Shown one piece after another: positions 63,337 through 64,000 of a DNA stretch of 64,000 nucleotides. Where the stretch lies: positions 113,609 to 177,608 of the forward strand of contig JARBJD010000145.1 of assembly GCA_033064195.1 (NCBI GenBank), given 5' to 3'. The notes below the pieces were generated by a model. The model did no database searches. It saw only the letters and a list, made by a program, of their open reading frames with translations, and was not told where the DNA came from. Made by a program: the position numbers and the translations under genes. Positions within the stretch are counted from its first letter, which is position 1. The number at the start of each line of letters is the position of its first letter. The DNA comes from Blattamonas nauphoetae. Its lineage: Eukaryota; Preaxostyla; Oxymonadida.

Positions 63337-64000
63337 TCAAGGATGGTTTGACTGCACTGATGTTCTTTCGTTCTCACGTTCCAATTTCTCAATGAGACGG
63401 CGATACGCTTCAATTTCTGAACAATTTTTATGAAGGATCTCAATAGAAACACCTTTTTTCTCTATGTGTTTCACTTTTCTCTCAATTTCATGGTATTCGC
63501 TGTCGCTGGCAATTGTGTCCTTTGAATCATTCCCTGAATCATCTCCACAGAAGTCTGTACAGTCCACTGAGTCATCAATAGCAATTGGACAAATGCTTGC
63601 TTCAACATCTGAACAAGTATTATCAATGCCAATAGACTTACCCACTTCCGATCTGTGACTGAAACATCGGAATAGATCCGAGAAGTCGTCGTTGCCTCCT
63701 GGTGCTGAAGAGAAGACAGCATCTCCTTCGTCAATAAAATCGTCATCTCCTGTCAAAACCGTTCCAATTGGAGTGGAACGATACTGACTTTCTGTAGCTA
63801 CCAGAAATCATTCAAAAACTTGAAAAGACTAACCTTTCACCTTGAAAGGCTTCTTTTTCTTTTTTGAAGCAGGAACGACCACTTTTGCAACAGGAACGAT
63901 CTTTCCGATCTCGAACGGCAGCTCATCAATGACAATTGGGTTATCAATCGCAGTGTTTGGATCCTTCATCATGGGCCGAGGACACCAATCATCTTGACAT
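63337..64000 (-). CDS. Acidic protein, partial at window end; probable N-terminal part of the recombinase gene
   Basis: Runs in from beyond 64000: NPIVIDELPFEIGKIVPVAK, VVVPASKKKKKPFKVK, a 36-nt intron (63798-63833), then ATESQYRSTPIGTVLTGDDD, an acidic Asp/Ser/Cys-rich region and a coiled-coil end (YRRLIEKLERENERTSV). Between 63060 and 63337 two similar short coding pieces follow in other frames (VDVSVFEPKDIKLLSP; VEMPRFEPRKYQLVKP), suggesting duplicated exons of one gene. No domain recognised. Continuity with the recombinase is inferred. Confidence 0.5.

Overview
The window looks like a chromosome segment of an anaerobic protist, most likely an oxymonad (Preaxostyla; something like Blattamonas). 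That assignment is inference. It rests on very large right-handed beta-helix surface-protein genes ending in a kinase-like tail, a SPRY-domain family, unusually short spliceosomal introns (many 32-39 nt), TTAGGG-type telomeric repeats and abundant tyrosine-recombinase, hAT-like and pogo-like elements. The genetic code appears standard: TAA and TGA end recognisable genes (H2B, the GH2 enzyme, SPRY genes).

Layout. 1-5304: a protein kinase gene on the minus strand, split in its glycine-rich loop by a complete DIRS retrotransposon (498-5263). 5305-19030: three SPRY genes around an 8-kb intronless beta-helix receptor with a pseudokinase tail. 19098-24844: a Ser-rich acidic protein and a membrane-anchored GH2 exo-glucosaminidase-like enzyme with an N-terminal discoidin domain. 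24967-31654: two more SPRY genes, a tiny endosulfine-like gene, histone H2B and a secreted or membrane S41 peptidase. 31962-41273: a mobile-element zone with a pogo-like transposase split by a hAT-type MITE, a mariner-type MITE, a 55-copy 24-bp coding minisatellite and a hAT-like transposase joined to an OTU cysteine-protease domain. 41300-46760: one or more decayed, unrecognised genes, interrupted by a TIR element that contains beta-helix gene debris. 47016-58990: an ARM-like hypothetical gene, then a tandem family of beta-helix/Ig-like surface genes. The one long member (48604-58636) is a pseudogene carrying two nested transposon insertions. The next member is cut off after its signal peptide by a short TTAGGG array, followed at once by degenerate CCTAAA repeats in the opposite orientation. 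59057-60700 is AT-rich and gene-free. 60731-64000 (minus) holds a multi-exon, frameshifted tyrosine-recombinase gene (Crypton-like) with a Myb/SANT-like tail and an acidic N-terminal part running off the window.

The strongest observations concern how the pieces are joined. The DIRS insertion can be removed on paper to restore a perfect kinase loop with an intact reading frame. A fold-back element landed inside the target-site duplication of an older hAT-type MITE. An interstitial head-to-head telomere-like junction truncates a surface-protein gene. Cellular genes seem ordinary in function (chromatin, mitotic phosphatase control, glycan degradation, surface adhesion or signalling). Much of the rest is mobile-element turnover in what may once have been subtelomeric DNA.
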